This document shows positions 7,631-15,427 of a stretch of DNA of 36,570 bases, piece by piece. Made by a program: the position numbers and the translations under genes. The notes under the pieces are model-generated. The model worked only from the letters and a program-made list of their open reading frames with translations, was not told where the DNA came from and did no database searches. Each line of letters begins with the position of its first letter. Position 1 is the stretch's first letter. Location of the stretch: the NCBI GenBank assembly GCA_023443225.1, contig JAEZVF010000112.1, positions 1-36,570 of the forward strand, read 5' to 3'. Source of the DNA: Bacillota bacterium (GTDB lineage: Bacteria > Bacillota > Clostridia > Lachnospirales > Lachnospiraceae).

Positions 7631-8539
7631 CTATTCATCGTCCAGAAGGGATTTTCCTTCTTTCTTTTCCAGTAATTCTAAAGCTCTTAATTCTTCATCG
7701 ATAGTCACTTTTTCTTTCTTTTTCCTTGGCTTAAATCTCAAATCTGCTACTTTGTAATCTCTTACTTCTTTTTCATCGTTTTCCAAGGTTACAATAACTT
7801 TAACCAATTGCTTTAACACACTTATATTTTGAACTTCACCTTTTAACCCATCAACTGTCGTAACGAAATCTCCTAAGTTTGGTAGTCTGCTATTTAACTC
7901 TTCATAGGCTTCTTCTTCATTTTTTAAGCAGCACATCAAACGTCCACATACCCCGGATATCTTCGTTGGATTTAATGATAAATTCTGTTCTTTTGCCATC
8001 TTGATAGACACAGGTGCAAATTCAGATAAATGGGTATTACAGCACAATGGTCTTCCGCAGATGCCAATTCCACCTACAATTTTCGTTTCATCCCGAACAC
8101 CAATCTGTCTTAATTCAATACGGGTTTTAAATACGGATGCCAAATCCTTTACTAATTCACGGAAGTCGATCCTTCCGTCTGCAGTAAAATAAAATAAAAC
8201 CTTATTATTATCAAACGTGTATTCGGAATCGATTAATTTCATTTCTAATCCATGTTTCTGTATTTTTTCAAGGCAAATTGCAAAAGCTTCTTTTTCCTTT
8301 GCCTTATTCTTAATTTCAACCTCATCATCTTCGGGAGTGGCTGTTCTTATTACCGGTTTAAGGGGTTGAATGATCTTGCTTTCTTCTACATCCCTAGGTC
8401 CTATCACTACGCGTCCGTATTCGACGCCCCTGGCAGTCTCTACAATAACATTATCCCCCTGGTTGATCTCATAGCCTGCGGGGTCAAAAAAATATATTTT
8501 ACCTGCACTTCTAAATCTCACTCCGATTACATTAATCAT
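7631..8539 (-). CDS. ricT: PSP1-domain protein YaaT/RicT
   Basis: A 302-residue PSP1-domain protein. In Bacillus YaaT (RicT) forms the iron–sulfur-containing Ric complex with YlbF and YmcA, which modulates RNase Y activity, biofilm, competence and sporulation. Six cysteines occur in two CGRxxCC clusters at C161/C166/C167 and C198/C203/C204 and probably help to hold [4Fe-4S] clusters. The C-terminus is lysine-rich and acidic. The ORF opens at 8545, but that ATG is one base from GGAG. The ATG at 8539 has AAAGGAG at a seven-base distance and is preferred. The start overlaps the end of holB by a few bases, so translation is probably coupled. Confidence 0.93.
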   Translation of the reverse strand: MINVIGVRFRSAGKIYFFDPAGYEINQGDNVIVETARGVEYGRVVIGPRDVEESKIIQPLKPVIRTATPEDDEVEIKNKAKEKEAFAICLEKIQKHGLEMKLIDSEYTFDNNKVLFYFTADGRIDFRELVKDLASVFKTRIELRQIGVRDETKIVGGIGICGRPLCCNTHLSEFAPVSIKMAKEQNLSLNPTKISGVCGRLMCCLKNEEEAYEELNSRLPNLGDFVTTVDGLKGEVQNISVLKQLVKVIVTLENDEKEVRDYKVADLRFKPRKKKEKVTIDEELRALELLEKKEGKSLLDDE

Positions 8540-9554
8540 TTCCATTCTCCTTTATCGTAAGCAACATAAGCTCAATAGCTATGTCGAAATTAACATTTGC
8601 CTTCAAACGGACTTTTGCCTTCTCTATGGCAGCAATTATTGTCTCAATCCCTTCAAAGGTCTTTGTATTCGCTTGTTTTGATACATCCATATATTCACTC
8701 TTATACACTAACAGATTTGGATCTTTTGTCACCTTAAACATCAATACGTCACGATACCAGAGAATAATGAAATCCAAGTAATCATATATCCGGTCTTTCT
8801 GTTCCGAAATCCGCTTTAAGGCATCTAATATCTCATAGAGTTCCATCTCACCTATGTATTTTAACAGGTGAAGCACATTTTGTTTTATTTCTTCAAAATC
8901 ACTGGATAACGCATACTCGATTGCTTTTCCCACATTTCCTTGAGCAAAAATCGCACTGATTTCTGCTTGATAATCCGGTAGCTGATGCTTTTTCATTAGA
9001 AAACCTTTGATGACATTCTTATCAACAGCCTGTAACTTTAGTGTGACGCATCTTGATACAATGGTAGGGAGCAGTACCCCTAGGTTATTGGTAAGTAATA
9101 GAATAACTGCATATTCTGGTGGTTCTTCGATTGTCTTTAACAATGCATTCTGTGCCTGCTCGGTCAATTTTTCTGCATCGTCAATAATATATATTTTATA
9201 AGGACTGCTATATGGTTTGATTTGTATGTCATTATTAACCTGTGTTCGAATATCATCCACACCAATACTTACCTTTTCATGGGTAATGCGAATAATGTCA
9301 GGATGATTATCGGAAGCCGCCTGAATACAGGATTTACACTTCCCGCAGGCGTTCAAATGTTCAACTGGGGATTCAGATGCATGTGCTACTTCATCGCATT
9401 GCAGAGCCATAGCAAAGGCATCCGCAAGCAGATTCTTCCCTGCACCATCTTCTCCCGCAAAGATATAGGCATGGGATACTTTTCCCATGGCAATTGCATT
9501 CTTTATATGCAGGATAACTTGTTCATGCCCTACTATATTAGAAAAATCTAACAT
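8532..9554 (-). CDS. holB: DNA polymerase III subunit delta' (HolB)
   Basis: Clamp-loader subunit of the replicative polymerase, 340 residues. The N-terminal AAA+ region shows NIVGHEQV, a P-loop-like GEDGAGKN (34–41) lacking the usual final Thr/Ser, the Walker B-like IYIIDDAEKLT, the NALLKTIEEPP motif and sensor SRC. A four-cysteine zinc module is visible at C53, C70, C73 and C76. The degenerate P-loop fits delta', which is a stator and not the motor ATPase (DnaX). GAGGTG precedes the ATG by six bases. It sits between yaaR and yaaT, as in Bacillus. Confidence 0.95.
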   Translation of the reverse strand: MLDFSNIVGHEQVILHIKNAIAMGKVSHAYIFAGEDGAGKNLLADAFAMALQCDEVAHASESPVEHLNACGKCKSCIQAASDNHPDIIRITHEKVSIGVDDIRTQVNNDIQIKPYSSPYKIYIIDDAEKLTEQAQNALLKTIEEPPEYAVILLLTNNLGVLLPTIVSRCVTLKLQAVDKNVIKGFLMKKHQLPDYQAEISAIFAQGNVGKAIEYALSSDFEEIKQNVLHLLKYIGEMELYEILDALKRISEQKDRIYDYLDFIILWYRDVLMFKVTKDPNLLVYKSEYMDVSKQANTKTFEGIETIIAAIEKAKVRLKANVNFDIAIELMLLTIKENGND

Positions 9555-9572
9555 TGCTACACCTCATTTCTA

Positions 9573-10013
9573 CTACGCAAGAATATCCAAAAGAAGTCCT
9601 CTAATTTCATCTATTTTACTCAAAATTGCTATTTGATCTTTTTCATCTTTAATTAATTCTACTGCTAACGCATCTAAATTCTCGTCAATCAGTTTTATCA
9701 TTCCATAGACACGGTGCCGTCCTCTTCGGTCCAAGAAATTCTCTCTGCTGAATTTGTGGGAATGATTCACGATTTCATTCATAAAGTTCTTAATTAACAG
9801 ACGGTATTTCTTCATATCCCTTACATCCATATGCTTGGTAAGACGTTTTCCTTGCTGTGTTATTTCTTCCATCATCAGATTTAACCGCGACTGTAATTCC
9901 TGTTCTTCTATGTTGCTAATTAGGGTGAATTTAAATGACCCATCAGCTTCAGGAACAGGGGCTTTTGGTTGCACCTGATTTGCAATCTGTGTTTGATTTA
10001 CCTTAATATCCAT
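9573..10013 (-). CDS. yaaR: YaaR-family (DUF327) protein
   Basis: A 146-residue, mostly helical, soluble protein with no signal peptide or membrane segment. It is recognised by the MKKYRLLIKNFMNEIVNHSHKF segment, the RRGRHRVYGMIKLIDENLD stretch and by its place directly before holB, as in Bacillus. The first 30 residues are polar and probably disordered. Function is not established; it belongs to a conserved Firmicute family. It starts 18 bases before holB in the same transcript. A structured 70-bp repeat lies 30 bases upstream of its start. Confidence 0.9.
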   Translation of the reverse strand: MDIKVNQTQIANQVQPKAPVPEADGSFKFTLISNIEEQELQSRLNLMMEEITQQGKRLTKHMDVRDMKKYRLLIKNFMNEIVNHSHKFSRENFLDRRGRHRVYGMIKLIDENLDALAVELIKDEKDQIAILSKIDEIRGLLLDILA

Positions 10014-10042
10014 AGCAATCGCCTCACTTTACTTCTTACAGA

Positions 10043-10112
10043 ATGATCTTGTTACTCCAATCGGAATGCACAAGCGAGCTTGTGATTCCTCATTCCGCTT
10101 TCATTATATCAT
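10043..10112 (+). repeat. Single copy of the 70-bp structured repeat
   Basis: The same 70-bp element as in the array at 25067–25282, from ATGATCTTG to TTATATCAT, in the same orientation on the given strand. It contains CACAAGC/GCTTGTG around two bases and the larger GGAAT…ATTCC pairing. It lies between the guanylate-kinase-like gene and yaaR, that is, within the minus-strand gene cluster, and would be transcribed as a hairpin. Compared with the array copies the apical T-A pair is replaced by C-G. Confidence 0.85.
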
Positions 10113-10140
10113 AATATTCGTATAAGTAATAGAAAAAATT

Positions 10141-10749
10141 TTAAACGGTAAAATCGTTCTGATGAATAATCGACTTCACATCTTGTATAATTTCATATAA
10201 ACAAATGTTAATATCGGCATTCTGATATCTTTTTCGAATATCTAATTTCTTCAAATTTTCTTCTGAGAAATCCTCCTCATCTGCCAAGAATCTCCGGCAC
10301 AATTCCTTATACTTGGGATGTTCCTGTTTTCGTTCCCGATGAAGTGCGCGTTTTAAACGCAAGCCATCTTCTACCTCAATATAAATAGGCACAACAACAT
10401 CTGCACCATAATAGTTCTTAATCTGTTCATAAGATTCTAAAGTACCGATAAACAAATAATTAGAGTTTACTAGATCCATCTGTCCGTCATTCACGGTAAA
10501 ATAACTCCACAAACCGTGCATTGTTGGATAGGTCCTTAGTTCAATCACTTTATTATCATCCCTTAAATTATTCAATCTTTCTTCGCTGACAAAATAGTAC
10601 TCAACACCATTTGTTTCCCCGCTTCGAATCGGCCTGGTAGTATAACCGGTAACAGACTTCAAATCTAACTCCTTATTCTCTAATAACCTTTTAAATATGG
10701 TATCTTTGCCTGTGGCACTTTTTCCCATAATTATAAATATCTTAGACAT
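10141..10749 (-). CDS. Guanylate-kinase-like protein
   Basis: A 202-residue P-loop protein of the guanylate kinase family. The P-loop GKSATGKD is at 9–16, and TGYTTRPIRSGETNGVEYYF (35–53) matches the GMP-binding segment of Gmk. The middle is divergent: where Gmk has an EVHGNYYGT-type stretch, this protein reads YPTMHGLWSYFTVNDG, so GMP kinase activity is not certain. The C-terminal LID-like part is rich in Arg and Lys. It begins 31 bases after the decarboxylase gene, with AAAGGA before the ATG, and occupies the place that thymidylate kinase (tmk) holds in the Bacillus yaaO–tmk–yaaQ–yaaR order. It is likely a paralogue rather than the housekeeping Gmk. Confidence 0.85.
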   Translation of the reverse strand: MSKIFIIMGKSATGKDTIFKRLLENKELDLKSVTGYTTRPIRSGETNGVEYYFVSEERLNNLRDDNKVIELRTYPTMHGLWSYFTVNDGQMDLVNSNYLFIGTLESYEQIKNYYGADVVVPIYIEVEDGLRLKRALHRERKQEHPKYKELCRRFLADEEDFSEENLKKLDIRKRYQNADINICLYEIIQDVKSIIHQNDFTV

Positions 10750-10780
10750 ATGATTATTCCTTTCTAAGCACGGATTTATT

Positions 10781-12199
10781 CTATCTTTCCATGACTACCC
10801 TGATATAATCGCTGTTTTTATCCAACATCCCTTGAAGGGATAATCCATTTCTTTTATATGTATTTATATCCTCAATAAGAGCATTGCTTATTCGCTCACC
10901 TGGTACAAGAAGCGGAATTCCCGGAGGGTATAAATATACATATTCTGCTGCTATCCTGCCTGTACTATTTTTCAACGTTACCGACTCTCTAGATTCTTCG
11001 TATGCCTCATGAATCGACATGATCACATTCGGTGTCCGGCAACTATATTCTGATTTTTTATTGTTATTATACTTGACTTTCGCATCAATCTCAAGTAAAG
11101 CATCCCCCAATCTTTGAAACCCTTCCTCTGTGTCACAAATGCTTGTTATCCCTAATACATAATCAGAGGATACCATCTCCATTTGTATTTTATATTGTTC
11201 CAATAATTGATTGTATAACTGATTGCCATTAATTTCTGCCTCTTTAACGGATATCGTTATTTTAGAAGGATCAAACCCGTAACCATCTGCATTTTTCACT
11301 TCGTTCAAGGTTAATATTCTAAGATGTTTAAGGCAATTCATCCTTTCATAGAATAATTGCAACCTTTCTTCGTATAAGGTAAATAATTCGCCCCTTTTTC
11401 TCTCTAACAAAGAAATACATTGCTCAATTCCAGCCATTAATATATAGGACGGGCTACTGCTTTGGTAAATACCCAGATATCTTTTGACTTCTTCGTAATC
11501 CACAAGTCTGCTGTTCACATGCAGTAATCCGGTCTGAGTAAATGCTGGCAACGTCTTGTGAAGGCTGTGTATTACAATGTCTGCTTTTGCCTGGATTGAA
11601 TTTTTCGGCCATCCAGAATGGAAACCAAGATGGGCCCCGTGTGCTTCATCCACCAAAATCGGTATACGATATCGGTGCACAATTTGACAGATGGAAGCAA
11701 TATCAGAAAGAACCCCTTCATAGGTAGGCGAAGTTATAACTACAGCCTTTATATCTGGGTGTTTTATCAACATTTCTTCAATGTTTCTTGGAGAAATTCC
11801 ACCGTTTATACCAAAGACGGATTCTCTTTGTGGATATAGGTAAATTGGTTTTAATTCGTTTAAATAAATTGCATGATATACCGATTTATGTGAATTCCTC
11901 GCTACTAATATTCTATCGCCTTTCTTGGTACAGGCAGCAATTCCAGCCAGTATTCCAGCTGTACTACCTCCAACTAAATAATCGGTATGCTCAGAACCAT
12001 ACAAGTTGGCTGCCCGCTGCATTCCTTCGTCAAGGATTCCTTCTGGGTGATGTAGATTATCAAAACCCTCGATTTCCGTTATATCTAGTGTATAAGGATT
12101 CTGCATCGATAAAAAATCAGAATTTCTTTTATGACCGGGCATATGCATTGGATAATAACCGCTACTACTATATTGAACCAAATGATCATACAGATTCAT
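10781..12199 (-). CDS. Orn/Lys/Arg decarboxylase family protein (YaaO-like)
   Basis: A PLP-dependent fold-type I enzyme of 472 residues, close to Bacillus YaaO in length and position. The N-terminal PMHMPGHKRN is a family signature. DEAHGAH (184–190) provides the cofactor aspartate, and SLHKT puts the Schiff-base lysine at K215. The C-terminal domain (about 350–472) contains the PPGIPLLVPGE segment. It probably decarboxylates arginine, lysine or ornithine for polyamine synthesis; which one cannot be told from sequence alone. It is the first gene of the minus-strand cluster. AAGGAAG lies about ten bases before the ATG. Confidence 0.92.
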   Translation of the reverse strand: MNLYDHLVQYSSSGYYPMHMPGHKRNSDFLSMQNPYTLDITEIEGFDNLHHPEGILDEGMQRAANLYGSEHTDYLVGGSTAGILAGIAACTKKGDRILVARNSHKSVYHAIYLNELKPIYLYPQRESVFGINGGISPRNIEEMLIKHPDIKAVVITSPTYEGVLSDIASICQIVHRYRIPILVDEAHGAHLGFHSGWPKNSIQAKADIVIHSLHKTLPAFTQTGLLHVNSRLVDYEEVKRYLGIYQSSSPSYILMAGIEQCISLLERKRGELFTLYEERLQLFYERMNCLKHLRILTLNEVKNADGYGFDPSKITISVKEAEINGNQLYNQLLEQYKIQMEMVSSDYVLGITSICDTEEGFQRLGDALLEIDAKVKYNNNKKSEYSCRTPNVIMSIHEAYEESRESVTLKNSTGRIAAEYVYLYPPGIPLLVPGERISNALIEDINTYKRNGLSLQGMLDKNSDYIRVVMER

Positions 12200-12379
12200 T
12201 CCTCTACACTTCCTTTCTTGTCACCTATGAATAAAAGCACTTCATACGTCTCTAACGCTTATTATTTGTTTTACCTATTTTACTCAATGCAGTCCATTTA
12301 TTCAATCTTTTTATTGCTGAATACTATTTTAATACCCACTAATAATGAATGTAAAAGCCTTTCTTCCTCGAACCTTTGC

Positions 12380-12431
12380 TATAGCATAATAAATTCCATC
12401 CAATTTGACATGAAACGAATTCTATGCTATA
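12380..12431. promoter_or_regulatory. Inverted repeat spanning the thiamine operon promoter
   Basis: TATAGCATA (12380–12388) is matched by TATGCTATA (12423–12431), a perfect 9-bp inverted repeat with 34 bases between. The flanking AAATTC/GAATT bases add partial symmetry. The right arm overlaps the -10 box and the -35 box lies between the arms. It could be an operator or chance AT-rich symmetry. Confidence 0.35.
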
Positions 12432-12433
12432 AC
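12405..12433 (+). promoter_or_regulatory. Sigma-A promoter of the thiamine operon
   Basis: Perfect TTGACA (12405–12410), a 17-base spacer and TATAAC (12428–12433). The predicted start near 12440 is a few bases before the TPP riboswitch aptamer. Confidence 0.8.
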
Positions 12434-12451
12434 CTTAATATAATTACATAT

Positions 12452-12546
12452 AAGAACAGGGGAGCTTGTGCAGCAGGCTGAGAGGAAGTTATCAACTTCG
12501 ACCCTTACACCTGATTTGGGTAATGCCAACGTAGGAAGTAATGTAC
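12452..12546 (+). ncRNA. TPP riboswitch (THI element)
   Basis: The conserved aptamer core is complete: GGGGAGC at about 12458–12464, GGCTGAGAGG, ACCCTTACACCTGAT and GGGTAATGCCAACGTAGGAAG. It senses thiamine pyrophosphate in the nascent transcript. It sits between the promoter (12405–12433) and an intrinsic terminator (12560–12592), so control is by transcription termination: high TPP stops transcription of cytX-thiM-thiE-thiD. The identity is firm; the exact ends are approximate. Confidence 0.96.
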
Positions 12547-12559
12547 AATTGCTTAATTG

Positions 12560-12592
12560 CGGGAAATACCTTATGGTGTTTCCCGTTTTTTT
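12560..12592 (+). terminator. Riboswitch-controlled intrinsic terminator
   Basis: CGGGAAATACC (12560–12570) pairs with GGTGTTTCCCG (12575–12585), 11 bp with one T-G pair, loop TTAT, followed by seven T residues. It lies 14 bases after the TPP aptamer and is the expected expression platform. Confidence 0.9.
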
Positions 12593-12741
12593 ACGTTAAA
12601 CCGGATATGGTGGAAAGCTTCTGTTCAATCAATGGAGGTAAGTTGAAAGAAATTCACTTTCAACCTCACAAGTTTGTGCCTGCGTAATCCTCGGCACAAA
12701 CTTAATATGCGCAGAAATCATGCGCAGGAATGGAGAAAAAT
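12593..12741 (+). other. Structured leader between riboswitch terminator and cytX
   Basis: This 149-base leader holds three perfect inverted repeats in a row: GTTGAAAG/CTTTCAAC (12642–12664), AAGTTTGTGCC/GGCACAAACTT (about 12670–12703) and TGCGCA/TGCGCA (12708–12726). None is followed by a T run. A GGAGGT at 12634–12639 precedes a TTG that opens a 14-codon frame ending at TAA inside the second hairpin; this could be a leader peptide or chance. Confidence 0.5.
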
Positions 12742-13929
12742 ATGAAAAACAAAAAAACTTCAGTATTTAGTAACAGCTTAATCTGGTTTGGTGCAGCAGT
12801 ATCTATCGCAGAGATTTTAACGGGAACTCTGATTGCGCCACTTGGATTTGCAAAAGGATTGGCTGCAATCCTCATCGGCCATATCATAGGATGTAGTCTT
12901 CTCTTCTATGCCGGCTTAATTGGGGCGCAGACCAGACGCAGCGCAATGGAAACCGTAAAGATGTCCTTTGGCCAAAGAGGATCTCTTCTCTTTTCTATTC
13001 TTAATGTCTTACAGCTCGTCGGCTGGACTGCAGTAATGATAGTAAGCGGAGCTAACGCTGCAGGAGCTATTGCCCTGTCAGACCGTACCTGGCTTTGGAG
13101 TCTTGCAATTGGGGCCTTTATTGTTCTGTGGGTACTCGTTGGCGTTAAAAATCTTAGTAAATTAAATGTATTTGCCATGGGCGGCCTCTTTCTCCTGACT
13201 ATTGTATTAAGTACACTTGTATTTAAAGGAAAACCAAGCGGTATATTACAAGGAAGCATGAGTTTCGGTACCGCTGTTGAACTATCCGTAGCAATGCCGC
13301 TATCCTGGCTCCCCCTAATATCCGATTATACCCGAGATGCAGCAAAGCCAAAAGCAGCAACCTTAAGCAGTGCTGCTGTATATTTCTTTACTAGTACATG
13401 GATGTATGTGATTGGTCTAGGTGCCGCACTGTTTACAGGCAAATCTGATGTCGCAACGATTATGATAACAGCAGGCCTTGGTTCCATGGGACTGCTCATA
13501 ATTATTCTTTCAACTGTTACCACCACCTTTTTGGATGTATATTCCGCTGGTGTCAGTATGGTAAGCATTCGTAAGAAATGCAATGAAAAATGGACTGCTG
13601 TGATTATTTGCATCATTGGTACACTGCTCGCAATTTTTACACCAATACAACAGTTTGAATCTTTCCTTTATATCATAGGATCCGTATTTGCCCCTATGGT
13701 TGCCATTCAGCTTACGGATGTATTTTTTTTGAAGAAAGATTATACTTCTCTGAATTACCAAACTGTTAACTTATTCCTATGGATAATTGGTTTTGTGGTT
13801 TACCGGATCTTTATGCAGATTGATACCCCTTTTGGTAATACCCTGCCTGTAATGCTGATCACGATGGCCCTATCATTACTCGTAAATAAAAAGTGCGCAA
13901 TAAGCATGCGCGGAAATGGAGAAAAATGA
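12742..13929 (+). CDS. cytX: Hydroxymethylpyrimidine transporter CytX
   Basis: A 395-residue NCS1-family permease with about 12 membrane segments. It begins FSNSLIWFGAAVSIAEILTG, a hallmark of the CytX branch, which is repeatedly found in TPP-regulated operons and proposed to import the thiamine pyrimidine precursor HMP. The start at 12742 has GGAG six bases upstream. An in-frame ATG at 12730 overlaps that ribosome binding site and is not preferred. The C-terminal codons contain a second copy of the hairpin-plus-RBS motif that serves thiM, and the stop codon overlaps the thiM start in ATGA, so translation of the two is coupled. Confidence 0.93.
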   Translation: MKNKKTSVFSNSLIWFGAAVSIAEILTGTLIAPLGFAKGLAAILIGHIIGCSLLFYAGLIGAQTRRSAMETVKMSFGQRGSLLFSILNVLQLVGWTAVMIVSGANAAGAIALSDRTWLWSLAIGAFIVLWVLVGVKNLSKLNVFAMGGLFLLTIVLSTLVFKGKPSGILQGSMSFGTAVELSVAMPLSWLPLISDYTRDAAKPKAATLSSAAVYFFTSTWMYVIGLGAALFTGKSDVATIMITAGLGSMGLLIIILSTVTTTFLDVYSAGVSMVSIRKKCNEKWTAVIICIIGTLLAIFTPIQQFESFLYIIGSVFAPMVAIQLTDVFFLKKDYTSLNYQTVNLFLWIIGFVVYRIFMQIDTPFGNTLPVMLITMALSLLVNKKCAISMRGNGEK

Positions 13930-14750
13930 TAATTAAAACTTTTATGAATGTAAGGAAACTATCTCCCTTGGTACATTGTATAACCAACTATGTTACCGTA
14001 AATGATTGCGCTAATATTCTATTGGCTTGTGGTGCTTCTCCGATTATGTCGGATGATGTACTGGAAGTGGAAGAAATCACCTCCATCTGTGGCGCTCTAA
14101 ATATCAACATCGGAACTTTAAACCAAAACACCATCCCAGCAATGTTTCTTGCTGGTAAAAGGGCAAATCAGCTGAAGCGTCCAATTATTTTAGATCCGGT
14201 GGGCGCAGGTGCATCTACCCTACGAACAGAAACAGCTCAGAAATTAATGAGCGAGATAGATTTTACAGTTATACGTGGAAATATCTCAGAAATTAAGACT
14301 CTTGCCGAAGGAAGCGGTACAACCAAAGGTGTCGATGCCGATATTGCAGATACTGTAACCGAGGAAAACCTCGATACTGCCATTGAGTTTACAAAAGCAT
14401 TTGCAAAGAAATCGGGCGCTGTTATTGTCATCACCGGGGCAATTGATATTGTAGCAAATGATACATCTGCATATCTAATTCGTAACGGACATCCACTTAT
14501 GTCTTGTATCACTGGAAGTGGTTGTATGCTAACTGCTTTGATTGGGGCTTATCTTGCTGCAAATCTAGAAAATGCACTGGAAGCAACCGCTGCTGCAGTA
14601 TGCACAATGGGCTTATGCGGTGAACTAGCTTACGCTAAATTAATGACTAATGGCGGAGGTAATTCCACCTATCGAAATTACTTAATTGATGAAGTTTATA
14701 ATCTTACGGAAGAAACTATAGTAAATGGAATGAAATATGAGCAAAGATAA
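13926..14750 (+). CDS. thiM: Hydroxyethylthiazole kinase ThiM
   Basis: Phosphorylates the thiazole alcohol (THZ) of thiamine for salvage; cytoplasmic, ribokinase-like fold. The 274-residue length matches the family. Visible motifs are VHCITNYVTVNDCANILLA at the N-terminus, the ILDPVGAGAS phosphate-binding segment (88–97), VIRGNISEI (115–123) and GSGCML with C200 at the usual catalytic position. The ATG at 13926 overlaps the cytX stop (ATGA) and has GGAG at 13918–13921. An in-frame ATG upstream at 13893 lies inside cytX without a matching ribosome binding site. Second gene of the thi operon. Confidence 0.95.
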   Translation: MIIKTFMNVRKLSPLVHCITNYVTVNDCANILLACGASPIMSDDVLEVEEITSICGALNINIGTLNQNTIPAMFLAGKRANQLKRPIILDPVGAGASTLRTETAQKLMSEIDFTVIRGNISEIKTLAEGSGTTKGVDADIADTVTEENLDTAIEFTKAFAKKSGAVIVITGAIDIVANDTSAYLIRNGHPLMSCITGSGCMLTALIGAYLAANLENALEATAAAVCTMGLCGELAYAKLMTNGGGNSTYRNYLIDEVYNLTEETIVNGMKYEQR

Positions 14751-14773
14751 GCTAGAAAGAGGTAAGTAACCAT

Positions 14774-15427
14774 ATGAAATCATTAAAAGAATCCATGCTC
14801 CTATATGCCGTAACGGACCGCACCTGGACCTCAAGGCAATCCTTAATCAAGCAGGTGGAAGAAGCATTAAAAGGTGGTATAACCTTTCTTCAATTACGAG
14901 AAAAAGAGCTGGATTATGAATCCTTTTTTAAAGAGGCAATGGAGATAAAATTATTATGTAACCGCCATCAAATTCCATTTGTCATTAACGATAATATAGA
15001 AATTGCTATTGCTTGCGATGCGGACGGTGTACATGTAGGCCAAAGTGATTTACAAGCGGGAAAAGCTCGTTTAAAACTTGGTCCCAATAAAATACTTGGA
15101 GTGTCCGTTCAAACACCGGCACAGGCTATTCTTGCAGAAGAGCAGGGTGCAGATTATCTTGGTGTTGGTGCGGTGTTTACTACTACTACCAAAGCAGATG
15201 CCGATACGGTTTCCCTAAAAACCCTAAAAGAAATCTGTAACGCAGTTACCATACCAGTAATTGCAATTGGGGGTATTGATGCCCATAATGTATTAGAATT
15301 GTCAGGCAGTAATATTGACGGAATCGCAGTTGTTTCTGCCATCTTTGCACAAGGAGATATTAAAAAAGCAACGGAAACATTATTACAACTTACCGATAGA
15401 ATGGTGAAGGGAGATAGGAGATGTTAA
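14774..15427 (+). CDS. thiE: Thiamine-phosphate synthase ThiE
   Basis: Joins HMP pyrophosphate and thiazole phosphate to form thiamine monophosphate. A TIM barrel of 217 residues, normal for the family. Motifs are YAVTDR, TFLQLREKE (37–45), the FVINDNIEIAI segment, DGVHVGQSD, LGVGAVFTTTTK and IGGID. It follows thiM after 23 bases, with AGAGG a little far (about 11 bases) from the ATG. Its last seven bases overlap the thiD start, so the two are translationally coupled. Expression depends on the upstream TPP riboswitch. Confidence 0.96.
   Translation: MKSLKESMLLYAVTDRTWTSRQSLIKQVEEALKGGITFLQLREKELDYESFFKEAMEIKLLCNRHQIPFVINDNIEIAIACDADGVHVGQSDLQAGKARLKLGPNKILGVSVQTPAQAILAEEQGADYLGVGAVFTTTTKADADTVSLKTLKEICNAVTIPVIAIGGIDAHNVLELSGSNIDGIAVVSAIFAQGDIKKATETLLQLTDRMVKGDRRC

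Noticed and set aside
8252..8560. Plus-strand ORF of 102 codons opposite yaaT
   Set aside because: Antisense shadow of a well-identified gene; composition is unlike a real protein.
11788..12234. Plus-strand ORF of 148 codons opposite the decarboxylase gene
   Set aside because: Long only because the opposite frame is open; the minus-strand gene has clear PLP-enzyme motifs.
12670..12703. Second transcription terminator before cytX
   Set aside because: The AAGTTTGTGCC/GGCACAAACTT stem is perfect but no T run follows it.
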